A DNA stretch of 64,000 nucleotides. It comes from Bryobacterales bacterium. GTDB lineage: Bacteria; Acidobacteriota; Terriglobia; Bryobacterales; Bryobacteraceae. The DNA is taken from assembly GCA_947446025.1 (NCBI GenBank), contig CANFEY010000005.1, positions 1 to 64,000 on the forward strand. Reading direction: 5' to 3'. The translations under genes were made by a program, and so were the position numbers. Shown one piece after another: positions 8,692 to 16,501 of this stretch. The notes under the pieces are model-generated. The model did no database searches and was not told the origin of the DNA. It was given only the letters and a program-made list of their open reading frames with translations. Position 1 is the stretch's first letter; the number at the start of each line of letters is the position of its first letter.

Positions 8692-9423
8692 ATGGGTTCT
8701 CCTACAGTACGGTTGCGGCGCAGCGCGGAGCGCGGGTTTGAAGACTTCGGCTGGACCGACAATTGGATGACTTTTTCCTTCGGCGGCTACCACAGCCGCG
8801 AGTGGAACAACTTCGGGCCATTGCGGGTGATCGTGGAGAACCACATTCAGCCGCACCAGGGCTTCGGCGCGCACTCGCATCGCGACGTGGAGATCGTGAC
8901 CTATGTGGCGGCGGGATGCCTCACGCACAAGGACAGCTTTGGGCATTCGGCGGGCGTGACAGCGGGAGAGATGCAGGTGATCAGCGCCGGGTCGACAGGC
9001 ATGATCCACTCCGAGCAGAACATCCATGACGAAGTGGAGCACAACCTGCAGATCTGGCTGGTGCCGTCCAAGCATCCCACTCCGTTTGTGTACAACCAAC
9101 TTAAGTACACACCTGAGGAGCGCGCCGGACGGTTCCGTATGTACGTGTCGCCGGATGGGCGGGACGGGTCCATGCCGATTCACACAGGGGCGTCGATCTA
9201 CGCGGGACTGTTCGCCAAGGGCGATCAAGCGCGGCACGCGATGGCGGGCAACGGAGCATGGGTGCAGGTGGTCCGGGGACGCGTGCAGGTGGCGGGTGTG
9301 GCGCTCGAGACCGGCGACGGCGCGGGGATCCTAGGCGCAGCGGAGTTGGACTTTGCCTTTGACGACTCCACCGAGGTCCTGCTGTTCGACTTGGACATGG
9401 ACGCCCCGCTGATTTGGCGCTAG
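8692..9423 (+). CDS. Pirin family protein
   Basis: The 243-residue protein is a bicupin of the pirin/YhaK group. The expected metal ligands are visible: His61 and His63 in GAHSHRDVEI, then His106 and Glu108 in MIHSEQN. Bacterial pirins have been linked to quercetin 2,3-dioxygenase activity and to redox sensing, and the substrate here is unknown. The start ATG 8692 is close to a weak purine-rich stretch. The preceding small gene ends 18 bp upstream. The family call is firm, the role is not. Confidence 0.92.
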   Translation: MGSPTVRLRRSAERGFEDFGWTDNWMTFSFGGYHSREWNNFGPLRVIVENHIQPHQGFGAHSHRDVEIVTYVAAGCLTHKDSFGHSAGVTAGEMQVISAGSTGMIHSEQNIHDEVEHNLQIWLVPSKHPTPFVYNQLKYTPEERAGRFRMYVSPDGRDGSMPIHTGASIYAGLFAKGDQARHAMAGNGAWVQVVRGRVQVAGVALETGDGAGILGAAELDFAFDDSTEVLLFDLDMDAPLIWR

Positions 9424-9472
9424 CTGTAACGCTTTGTGCCGGGAGACATCCTCCTATCAGGAGGGGCAACCC

Positions 9473-10120
9473 ATGAGAATTTTCGGTCTGGCCGTAGTCG
9501 CGCTGTGGTTTACGGGATGTGGGCAGACGGCAGAGGTGAAGACTCCCGAGTCCAAGGCTCCGGAGGCAGAGATCGTGGTGGCTAAGCCTGAGCCGGTACC
9601 GGTTCCCAAGAGCATTGTGATCCCGGCGGGGACGCGGGTGTCCGTGCGCACTACGACGGCGATCTCCAGCAAAACGGCTGCGACGGGAGAGACCTTTTCG
9701 GCGAGTGTGGCCGAGGCGGTGCTGGCGGACGGCAAGGTGGTCATCCCCAAGGGCGCGGCGGTGGAAGGCGTGGTAGCGGACTCGGACGACGGTGGCCGGG
9801 TGAAGGGCGTGGCGAGTTTGGCACTGGGCTTGACGCACGTCCAGGTGGGAGGCAAGCGGCTGCTGGTGGAAAGCGGCCTCTACACGAAGGAGGCGCGTAC
9901 CACCAAGAAGAAGGACGCCTTGAAGGTCGGGATCGGGGCGGGCATCGGCGCGGCGGTGGGAGCCATTGTCGGCGGCGGCAAGGGTGCCGCGGTGGGAGCG
10001 GCTAGCGGCGCGGGCGCGGGCACCGCAGTCGTGCTGGCAACCCGTGGAGATCCGGCGGTGGTGGAAGCGGAAAGCGTGCTGAGTTTCCGGCTGACCAAGA
10101 GCGTCACGGTAGCGCAATAG
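9473..10120 (+). CDS. Glycine-zipper lipoprotein
   Basis: The ATG at 9473 follows a strong GGAGGGG site. The 215-residue product has a lipoprotein signal peptide with lipobox FTGC (Cys16). A middle domain (about residues 40-120) begins VIPAGTRVSVRTTTAISS and resembles the beta-sheet part of envelope proteins that carry VIPKGA repeats. Residues about 145-190 are a glycine zipper (GIGAGIGAAVGAIVGGG, GAAVGAASGAGAGTA) that could insert in or span a membrane. Similar proteins are frequent in Acidobacteriota and are annotated only as hypothetical. It is likely anchored in the inner or outer membrane. Function is unknown. Confidence 0.8.
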   Translation: MRIFGLAVVALWFTGCGQTAEVKTPESKAPEAEIVVAKPEPVPVPKSIVIPAGTRVSVRTTTAISSKTAATGETFSASVAEAVLADGKVVIPKGAAVEGVVADSDDGGRVKGVASLALGLTHVQVGGKRLLVESGLYTKEARTTKKKDALKVGIGAGIGAAVGAIVGGGKGAAVGAASGAGAGTAVVLATRGDPAVVEAESVLSFRLTKSVTVAQ

Positions 10121-10235
10121 CTGCGGTGCGCCGAAGGGCGGGCCGTTTGAACCCGATGCGCGGAGCCGCCCGATGAAACGCACTACCTTGACAGGCAGTT
10201 CTCCGTTGCCGTATCGTTAACCATGGTTAACTAGT

Positions 10236-11540
10236 GTGTGGAAACGCCTATTCCCCTTTTTCTGTGTAGCATGGTTACCGCTGATGGCGCAGGCTCCAGT
10301 GGATACGGAGCAACGTATCAAGGACCTGGAGGCGCGCATTGAGGAACTGGAACGGAAGGCCCAACCTGCGGCGGCTCCGGCCAAAGTACCGGTGTTGGGA
10401 TCGGTGCAAACCGCGCCTTCCGCGCCGGAACGGACGGCTCCCGCGCCGCCGCTGATTCCGGTGTCGGTGAGTGGGGACTACCGTACCTTCCCCAGTACGG
10501 AAACGCGCCTGCCGGTGGCGGGCTACATGGATTTTCACGTCAACAAAGATTCCGGCGATCCGTTCTCTCCGGATTTTCACCGCTTCGTTTTGTTGTTCGG
10601 CCACAGCTTCAGTGACCGCGTAAAGTTCTGGAGTGAGCTGGAGCTGGAGCACGCGCTGGTGGAAGGGAAAGAGGAGTCCGGCGAGGTGGCACTTGAGCAG
10701 GCGTATCTGGACTTCCTGATCACGCCGAAATTCAACCTGCGGGCGGGCATGCTGCTAGCACCGGTGGGGATCGTGAATGAGCGGCACGAGCCGCCCTCCT
10801 TCAACGGCGTGGAGCGGCCCTTCGTGGAGACGCTGATTATTCCCACGACGTGGCGCGAGTTGGGCGCGGGCGTGACGGGTGACCTGGGACGAGGCTTCCG
10901 TTACCGGGCCTACGTCACCTCACAGTTGGATGCAACGTTGTTCGATGCGGAAAGCGGCATTACCGAGGGGCGTTCGCGAGGGTTTCAGGCGTCGATGCGG
11001 AATCCGGCGAAGATTGGGAGGCTGGAATACGCTGGCCGGCGGCGGTTGACTCTGGGGATCAGTTCCTACACGGGGCACACGGGATTCAATCTGCCGGGCT
11101 TGAATCCACGGGTCGACATGTTGGAGTTTGATGGGCGCTACAGCGTGTCGCGTTTCGACGTGCGCGGGTTGTTCGTAAATACCTGGGTCAGCCGCACAGG
11201 GGAGCTCAACCGGCGGCGGCAGTTGCAGACGGGCGTCAATCCGAACGTGGCGGCACAGATGCGGGGCACCTATCTGGAACCGGCTGTGCATGTTTTCCCG
11301 CGCCGTGCCAGTAACGATCTGATCCTGTTTACGCGCTACGAAAAGTACAACACGCAGCAGCGCATGGCCGCCGGATTTTTACCGCTGGGGGCGTTCAACC
11401 GGTCGTCATGGGTGATGGGCCTGACTTATAAACCGAACGCCGACGTGGCGGTGAAGTTCGACTACGTGGTGAATGGGAACAAAAGCCAGGTGACGCAGGC
11501 GATCAACGGCATCAACCTGGGATTGGGATGGTGGTTCTGA
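10236..11540 (+). CDS. Outer-membrane porin-like protein (phosphate-selective porin O/P type)
   Basis: This 434-residue protein starts at GTG 10236 and has a signal peptide ending LMAQA. A short coiled coil (DTEQRIKDLEARIEELER, about residues 23-40) and a Pro/Ala linker come next, as in trimeric porins with a periplasmic coiled coil. From about residue 80 it alternates like beta-strands and ends in an aromatic residue (GLGWWF), typical of outer-membrane barrels. It is the first gene of a three-gene operon; its stop overlaps the next start (TGATG). Its partners suggest that it moves a substrate or metal used by the downstream redox proteins, which is inference. Confidence 0.8.
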   Translation: MWKRLFPFFCVAWLPLMAQAPVDTEQRIKDLEARIEELERKAQPAAAPAKVPVLGSVQTAPSAPERTAPAPPLIPVSVSGDYRTFPSTETRLPVAGYMDFHVNKDSGDPFSPDFHRFVLLFGHSFSDRVKFWSELELEHALVEGKEESGEVALEQAYLDFLITPKFNLRAGMLLAPVGIVNERHEPPSFNGVERPFVETLIIPTTWRELGAGVTGDLGRGFRYRAYVTSQLDATLFDAESGITEGRSRGFQASMRNPAKIGRLEYAGRRRLTLGISSYTGHTGFNLPGLNPRVDMLEFDGRYSVSRFDVRGLFVNTWVSRTGELNRRRQLQTGVNPNVAAQMRGTYLEPAVHVFPRRASNDLILFTRYEKYNTQQRMAAGFLPLGAFNRSSWVMGLTYKPNADVAVKFDYVVNGNKSQVTQAINGINLGLGWWF

Positions 11541-11905
11541 TGAGACGACACTTTTTACTGCTTGCGATTGCAGCGTTGGCACTGGCGCAGGTGCGGCCGG
11601 CGCAAGATCCAGCCACGCAGACACCGGACCGCGTGGTGAACATTGTGGCGGAGCGGTTCACCTTCAATCCTTCGCGGATCGTGGTGAAGAATGGCGAGCT
11701 GGTGGAGTTCGTGATTATCAGCGACGACACCGACCATGGCTTCAATCTGGCAGCGGCCGGCATTGACGCGGCGATTCCGCAGCAGGGAAAGGGCGAACTG
11801 CGTATCCGGTTTCTGGCCAGCGTGAATGGGCGCTTCGGTTTCGAGTGCTCACGGGCTTGCGGGGCGGGACACAATCTGATGCGGGGCGTTGTGGTGGTGG
11901 AATGA
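11540..11905 (+). CDS. Secreted cupredoxin with CuA-type ligand set
   Basis: The 121-residue product starts at ATG 11540, coupled to the porin stop. A signal peptide (LLLAIAALALAQ) precedes a cupredoxin fold. The ligand pattern matches cytochrome oxidase subunit II and N2O reductase CuA sites: His66 (TDHGF), then Cys103, Cys107, His111 and Met114 in CSRACGAGHNLM, with the exact C-x3-C-x3-H-x2-M spacing. The position between the cysteines that is Glu in COX II is Arg105. There is no membrane hairpin, so it is a soluble CuA-like electron carrier rather than an oxidase subunit. It overlaps the di-heme gene by 4 bp. Confidence 0.85.
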   Translation: MRRHFLLLAIAALALAQVRPAQDPATQTPDRVVNIVAERFTFNPSRIVVKNGELVEFVIISDDTDHGFNLAAAGIDAAIPQQGKGELRIRFLASVNGRFGFECSRACGAGHNLMRGVVVVE

Positions 11906-13053
11906 AACACGGACGGCTGCTTGCACTGATGGGAACACTGGGCGTGGGCTTGTGCCAATCGCCCGACTTTCCGGGCAGTGCGTTGGCGGGCATCACGCCG
12001 AGGGAATTTGAATTGTTCCAAGCGGGGCTGGACGATTTCACGGAAGTGGAGACGGCGGAGGACGGGTTGGGTCCCGCGTTTAATGGAGCCAGTTGCGCGG
12101 TGTGCCACGCCGTGCCGGCCATCGGCGGCATCACCGCGATGACTGAGGTTCGGGCTGGGCATCGGGATGCGGCGGGCAAGTTCACGGAGCTGAACGGCAG
12201 CACTCTGTTTCAACTCTTTTCAACTCCACCGCACACCTGCCAGGTCCGGATTCCGGCTGAGGCGAATGTGGTGGCCCGGCGCGCTCCGATTCCGCTGTTC
12301 GGTGCGGGGTTGGTGGAAGCGATCGGAGACGAAACGCTGTTGGCGTTGGAAGATCCAGAAGACGCGAACGGCGACGGAATCAGCGGGCGCGCGGCGCGCA
12401 TTGAAGATGTGGCGGAGCACCGGATGCGGATCGGGCGATTTGGGTGGAAGGCGCAGCAGGCCACGCTGCTGGCTTTTTCCGGCGACGCTTACCGCAATGA
12501 AATGGGAATCACCAACGAGTTGTTCCCGCTGGAGTCCGCCCCGGGAATCGAGGCGGCGCAGCTCCAGTTGTGCAGCGCGACGCGCGGGATGGAAGACGTG
12601 CGGGACCGGCGGACGAAGCTCCGGGCGATTGATCTGTTTGAGGCGTTCATGAAGTTTCTGGCGCCGATTGAGCCGGTTTCCGAGGATGCCGGCGGGTTAG
12701 CGACTTTTACGGCTACGGGTTGCGCGGCTTGTCACACGCCGGTGTTGACCACGGCACGGAATGCGAATCCGGTATTCGACCACAAGGCTGTGCGTCTGTT
12801 TTCGGATCTGCTGTTGCATGACGTGGGCACGGGCGATGGGATTCCGCAGGGGGCGGCGGAGGCTGATGAGATTCGCACGCCGGGGCTGTGGGGACTGCGG
12901 TTTCGGCGTCCGTTGCTGCATGACGGGAGTGCGGCTACCGTGGTAGAAGCCATCGAGCGTCATGCAGGCGAGGCAACGCGCGTGATCGAGCGGTATCGCG
13001 CACTGCCTAGCGCGGTTCGGGAACAACTGCTCCGGTTCTTGGCGACGCTCTAG
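11902..13053 (+). CDS. Di-heme oxidoreductase (DHOR, DUF1111 family)
   Basis: This is a 383-residue periplasmic protein with two c-type heme motifs, CAVCH (65-69) and CAACH (about 274-278). The flanking text (GPAFNGASCAVCHAVPAIGG; LFSDLLLHDVGTGDG; LWGLRFRRPLLHDGSA) is typical of the putative thiol/di-heme oxidoreductases related to MauG and bacterial cytochrome c peroxidase. A signal peptide is present. The ATG overlaps the CuA gene stop by 4 bp, so porin, CuA protein and DHOR are made together. The likely flow of electrons between CuA and heme is inference. It converges with the next gene and overlaps it by 4 bp. Confidence 0.92.
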   Translation: MKHGRLLALMGTLGVGLCQSPDFPGSALAGITPREFELFQAGLDDFTEVETAEDGLGPAFNGASCAVCHAVPAIGGITAMTEVRAGHRDAAGKFTELNGSTLFQLFSTPPHTCQVRIPAEANVVARRAPIPLFGAGLVEAIGDETLLALEDPEDANGDGISGRAARIEDVAEHRMRIGRFGWKAQQATLLAFSGDAYRNEMGITNELFPLESAPGIEAAQLQLCSATRGMEDVRDRRTKLRAIDLFEAFMKFLAPIEPVSEDAGGLATFTATGCAACHTPVLTTARNANPVFDHKAVRLFSDLLLHDVGTGDGIPQGAAEADEIRTPGLWGLRFRRPLLHDGSAATVVEAIERHAGEATRVIERYRALPSAVREQLLRFLATL

Positions 13054-14132
13054 CGCGCCATGCCTTTGTAGCGCCAGCGGTAGGCGCGGCGGCCAGTGTC
13101 GACTTCGCCCAGGTAGACGTTGCCTTTCGAGTCCGTGGAGATGCTGTGGATGTGGTATAACTCACCGAAGCCGTGGCCTCCGATGCCGCCGAAGAAGCCC
13201 ACTACTTCCATAGAAGCCCGGTCGACGATCTGGACTTTCTTGTTGGTGCCGTCGGGGACGTAGAAGTAGCGCTGCGCCTTGTCGGCCGAGAAGGCTACGC
13301 CGAAAGCAGTTCCGAAACGGGCGGTGGTCTTGCGTTCCACCCAGGCTTCCTTGAGAAACGTGCCGTCGAGCTTGAAGGACTGAATGCGGTTGTTCACGCG
13401 GTCGCCTACGTAGACGATGCCGTCGTTTGAGATCGCGAGGCCGTGGACGGTGTTGAACTGCTCGGGTCCGCGGCCGTCAAAGGTGCGGGCGGCAGGGACG
13501 CTGTCGTCGGGTTTGTTGCCATAGGCTCCCCAATGGCGCTTGTAGGCTCCGGTGGTTGCGTCGAAGACGATCACGCGACGGTTGCCGTAGCCGTCGGCGA
13601 CGAAGACTTCGTTGGTGGGTTCCCACACGGCGATTCCGGCCGCTTTGTTGACGTTCGCGGTGTCATTGCTGCCGTTGGTGATGCCGTGGGTGCCGATTTG
13701 CACCAGGAACTTGCCGGTCTTTGAAAACTTCAGAATGTTGGTATCGGCGTCGCCGTTGCCTGCGATCCATACGTTGTCTTTGGCGTCGACGTAGATGCCG
13801 TGCTCGGTGTCGGGCCAGCTGTAGCCTGTACCCGGTCCACCCCAGGATTGCAGCAGGTTGCCGACCTGGTCGAACTGCAACACCGGCGGGGCGGAAGCGC
13901 AGCAGTCCGCGGTGCCATCACGCAGGTAGTTGTCGTGTTCATCGGTGGTGCGGGGGCGGTGAATGATCCAGATGGTGTCGTGCGAATCGACGTCGACGCC
14001 GGAGACTTGGCCGAGTAGCCAGTGGTTGGGGAGATGCTTGGGCCAAGTGGGGTCGGGTTCGAAGCGCGGCAGCGAGGGCGTGGCCGCAAACAGTCCAACG
14101 GCCGCGAACACGACGGCGAATTTCGTACGCAT
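13050..14132 (-). CDS. Secreted NHL-repeat beta-propeller protein
   Basis: The 360-residue product has a signal peptide (VVFAAVGLFAA) and then a six-bladed NHL-type propeller. Repeated blade signatures are VDVDSHDTIWIIHRP, IYVDAKDNVWIAGNG, IAVWEPTNEVFVADG, LAISNDGIVYVGDR and ISTDSKGNVYLGEV. Relatives include peptidyl-alpha-hydroxyglycine amidating lyases, but in Acidobacteriota most such proteins have no known reaction. It converges with the di-heme gene with a 4-bp overlap and is not part of that operon. An extracellular binding or lyase role is possible. Confidence 0.85.
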   Translation of the reverse strand: MRTKFAVVFAAVGLFAATPSLPRFEPDPTWPKHLPNHWLLGQVSGVDVDSHDTIWIIHRPRTTDEHDNYLRDGTADCCASAPPVLQFDQVGNLLQSWGGPGTGYSWPDTEHGIYVDAKDNVWIAGNGDADTNILKFSKTGKFLVQIGTHGITNGSNDTANVNKAAGIAVWEPTNEVFVADGYGNRRVIVFDATTGAYKRHWGAYGNKPDDSVPAARTFDGRGPEQFNTVHGLAISNDGIVYVGDRVNNRIQSFKLDGTFLKEAWVERKTTARFGTAFGVAFSADKAQRYFYVPDGTNKKVQIVDRASMEVVGFFGGIGGHGFGELYHIHSISTDSKGNVYLGEVDTGRRAYRWRYKGMAR

Positions 14133-14141
14133 GGGTACAGT

Positions 14142-14714
14142 TTACTCGGTAGCGCGGACCTCGGCGAGGCGGGTCTGTAGGAGGGGTGGCAGGTTGGCTT
14201 CGATGGCGGGTGTGATGAGGCCGACGCCGTCCATGTCCTGGATGTGGACTTTGTCTTTGAGGCGGAAGCTGGTGAGCTTCATGCGGACCAGGTCGGCGAC
14301 GGGGGCGATGAGGATGCCGCGGTCCGTTCGCTCAGGTGCGGAGGCGGGGACGGGTTCCAGATCGGCTGGGCACATCTTCTCACCAATGAAGACGATGTGC
14401 ACCGTACTTCGGGGCCTCGAATCGATCAAGCGGAATGTATCCAGCCCCTTTGCGATTTCGTGACGGAAGCCATGCGGTTCCACCGCACATCGGAGGCGGT
14501 CAAGGTCCCGGCGATCAATGGCGACGTCTATGTCCGGGGTGAGGCGTGCTGCAAGCGGATCGGTCTCGTCGACCTGCAAGAAGACCGCTAATCCTCCCAC
14601 GACGCGATACGGAATACCTATGTTCCCGGCTGCCTTGCAAAACAGCTCGCCGGTATCCAGCAGTTGATCGAGCGCGGCCTCAAAGATTGAGTTGGTCAGC
14701 ACGTTTCGTCTCAT
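14142..14714 (-). CDS. Nucleotidyltransferase-fold protein
   Basis: The start ATG 14714 is chosen over a TTG at 14744 that would overlap the divergent gene's start. The 190-residue protein has YRVVGGLAVFLQVDE, then LTPDIDVAIDRRDLDRL, which carries the G-G and D-I-D pattern of MNT/AbiEii-type nucleotidyltransferases. A later VADLVRMKLTSFRLKDKVHIQDM resembles the conserved K-x-RDxxD helix of the same families. It has no neighbouring antitoxin candidate. It could be a standalone transferase or a remnant of a toxin system. Confidence 0.7.
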   Translation of the reverse strand: MRRNVLTNSIFEAALDQLLDTGELFCKAAGNIGIPYRVVGGLAVFLQVDETDPLAARLTPDIDVAIDRRDLDRLRCAVEPHGFRHEIAKGLDTFRLIDSRPRSTVHIVFIGEKMCPADLEPVPASAPERTDRGILIAPVADLVRMKLTSFRLKDKVHIQDMDGVGLITPAIEANLPPLLQTRLAEVRATE

Positions 14715-14743
14715 TCTAGCGCCGAAATTGCTACCATCGAACA

Positions 14744-14968
14744 ATGCCCGCTAAGATCACCATCAACAACAACGGCTCCATCAAAGTCGAAGGCGACTTT
14801 CAGATTTGCGATATGGAAGGCAAGCCCTTCGACTTGGCCGGACGCGCCGCGATCGGCCTGTGCCGGTGCGGAGCCTCAGAGAACAAGCCGTTCTGCGACG
14901 GATCGCACCGCAAGGTGGGGTTTGAGTCGAGCTGCCCGGCGCGGGCGTTGCCGCCGCCGAAGGTCTAG
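14744..14968 (+). CDS. CDGSH iron-sulfur domain protein
   Basis: This 74-residue protein carries the full CDGSH signature CRCGASENKPFCDGSH (about residues 40-55), giving the three Cys and one His ligands of a [2Fe-2S] cluster. The N-terminus (KITINNNGSIKVEGDFQICD) is the usual small beta domain of bacterial mini-CDGSH proteins. It is divergent from the nucleotidyltransferase-like gene by 29 bp. CDGSH proteins are thought to act in electron transfer or cluster transfer, and no partner is evident here. Confidence 0.95.
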   Translation: MPAKITINNNGSIKVEGDFQICDMEGKPFDLAGRAAIGLCRCGASENKPFCDGSHRKVGFESSCPARALPPPKV

Positions 14969-15078
14969 CGCTGGGCGGTTTCCGGCTCCGGGAGCCGGGG
15001 CGTAGGGACCGCGGCGGCGCGCAGCATGCACGCGACGAACGCAGCGGCGGGGAGAAACAGCAACAGCATGTAGTACAT
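14965..15078 (-). CDS. Possible 37-residue membrane peptide
   Basis: This is a short frame from ATG 15078 to a TAG at 14965-14967. An AAAGGA site lies 10-12 nt upstream of the ATG. The peptide begins MYYMLLLFLPAAAFVACML, enough for one membrane segment, and has a polar tail with PRLPEPETAQR. It overlaps the 3' end of the CDGSH gene tail to tail by 4 bp. Size, RBS and hydrophobicity support a real small protein, but no homologue is known to me, so the call stays tentative. Confidence 0.4.
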   Translation of the reverse strand: MYYMLLLFLPAAAFVACMLRAAAVPTPRLPEPETAQR

Positions 15079-15228
15079 ATCCCGGGTCCTTTCCGTTCGG
15101 GTGGCATTTTGTCGGCCACTCACTAGATACGCTACATAGTGGTTCGTTTCATCCCAAAGTCACAAACTATTTGAGGAAGGTTTTACGCTGCCTTGACCAC
15201 ATTACTCATAGGACTGGCTTAGCCCCAT

Positions 15229-15257
15229 TTGGAAATCGCCTCCGGCGCGAGTAGGAT
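15229..15257 (+). promoter_or_regulatory. Likely sigma-70 promoter of tRNA-Thr
   Basis: TTGGAA at 15229-15234 and TAGGAT at 15252-15257 are separated by 17 bp and end 8 bp before the mature tRNA 5' end. Both spacing and distance fit a housekeeping promoter for this tRNA. Confidence 0.5.
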
Positions 15258-15265
15258 ATAGATAG

Positions 15266-15341
15266 GCCCCGATAGCTCAGCTGGTAGAGCGCCAGTTTTG
15301 TAAACTGGATGTCGCTGGTTCAATCCCGGCTCGGGGCTCCA
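15266..15341 (+). tRNA. tRNA-Thr (anticodon TGT)
   Basis: The 76-nt cloverleaf includes an encoded CCA end. Acceptor arms GCCCCGA and TCGGGGC pair fully, the anticodon stem is CCAGT/ACTGG with loop TTTGTAA and anticodon TGT, and the T-arm reads GGTTCAATCC. It reads ACA codons and, by wobble, others of the Thr box. Confidence 0.95.
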
Positions 15342-15617
15342 CACTTCTTGTTAATTCTCCGCAGGCACCCTCTATCTTTGTCAAGGGACGCTTTTCCGTA
15401 AACCAACGTTGCCCCTAGTTGACCATGGCGGCGTTTGCCCAAATGCTGAGTTCGATTGCCGGCGTACTCGTCCTTGCCGATCCAGCCGGGTCCTTTGATC
15501 TGCGCGGGATCGCGCAGGTCCAGGAACACGTTATCCGGAACGCTTTGCCACCAGTCCGACGCCATCTGAGCCGAAGGGACCAATGGGCTGGCCATTGGAA
15601 AGCTTCGTCGTCCCAGA
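15342..15617. other. Intergenic stretch, no supported gene
   Basis: About 275 bp lie between tRNA-Thr and the TIGR03435 gene. A minus-strand open frame (15320-15658) passes through and contains WWQSVPDNVFLDLRDPAQI, but it overlaps both the tRNA and the neighbouring gene end and has no start with an RBS. It may be a decayed gene end. I see no terminator of clear strength. Confidence 0.4.
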
Positions 15618-16463
15618 TCAGTTCTCGGTGGGGGACTTGGAGATCTGGTCCACCACAATCAGGTCCAGGGGGAAGCGCCGGGTGTCGAGCTTGAGGCCTT
15701 GCTTTTCAATGGCATCGAACAAGGACGGCGTGGTCGCGCCATCGAGCAGGCGCTGGGCCTGAGGCGGCAACACGATTCCGTTGGCCATGGCCGCGCGGAT
15801 CAGCATCACGCGGTAGTCCTCCGGGGTAATCTCCAGCGTCACGTCGTAGTAGCCTTTTAGATTTGACTGGTCCACGATGGGACGGTCCATGTAAGTTTCC
15901 AGCGTGTCCACCAAGGTGGGCATGTCCAACTTCTTGCCTTCCAGCATGTTGTTGGCGAAGGTGTAGGAGGCTCCACCGCCCAGGTTGACAGCGACGCCCT
16001 GGCCGGACCCCGTGGCCGCCACGTCGACCTTGCCGTCTTGCGCCGCTGCGTCCGCGGCGACGGGCTTCAGTGCTAGCGGGCGGGTGCCTGGGACTAGGGC
16101 GTAGACAGGGAACTCCTTTTGCTCCTTGTGGAATTTCAGGCCGAAGCGGTCGGTCAGGAGGCTCTGGAGCATCTTGGGGATGTCCTTGGTGCTGGACCCG
16201 GCGGGCAAAGTAGCGTTGATGTCGAAGCGAGTTTCCGCGAGCCATTCGGGTCCGGAGATTTGCGCGGGGCGCACGTCGAAGGCCATGGCGAGATAGTTGC
16301 GTAGGGAGAAAGACGCGATGTGGGCTTGCTGGCCGTCCATGCGCAGGCCGATGTTGACGGTGTCGGGTGCCGTAGGCGCGGACGGGCGGATGGAGGCGAC
16401 CTCAAATTGGAGGGGCTGCGCGAAAGCGGCTGCGGTGGTGAGCAAGATGGCGAGTAGCTTCAT
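15618..16463 (-). CDS. TIGR03435 family secreted protein
   Basis: The 281-residue protein has a signal peptide (MKLLAILLTTAAAFAQP) followed at once by the family hallmark FEVASIRPSAP. Further hallmark pieces are NYLAMAFDV, LLTDRFGLKFHKEQKEFPVYALV and VDQSNLKGYYDVTLEITPE. This family was defined in Candidatus Solibacter, where it is expanded, and its function is unknown. Many members lie near BlaR1-like regulators; none is seen here. It sits 38 bp downstream of the propeller/di-heme gene on the same strand and could share its transcript. Confidence 0.93.
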   Translation of the reverse strand: MKLLAILLTTAAAFAQPLQFEVASIRPSAPTAPDTVNIGLRMDGQQAHIASFSLRNYLAMAFDVRPAQISGPEWLAETRFDINATLPAGSSTKDIPKMLQSLLTDRFGLKFHKEQKEFPVYALVPGTRPLALKPVAADAAAQDGKVDVAATGSGQGVAVNLGGGASYTFANNMLEGKKLDMPTLVDTLETYMDRPIVDQSNLKGYYDVTLEITPEDYRVMLIRAAMANGIVLPPQAQRLLDGATTPSLFDAIEKQGLKLDTRRFPLDLIVVDQISKSPTEN

Positions 16464-16501
16464 GGCAAGTAGTACGAGGCCGGGGCGGAAAGGTTCCGCA
16501 T

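Noticed and set aside
9101-10183. Minus-strand frame of 360 residues opposite the pirin and lipoprotein genes
   Set aside because: Antisense shadow rich in Arg/His/Ser with no motif; both real genes on the plus strand have clear domains.
15320-15658. Minus-strand frame after the TIGR03435 gene
   Set aside because: Overlaps tRNA-Thr and the neighbouring gene end; at most a decayed fragment.
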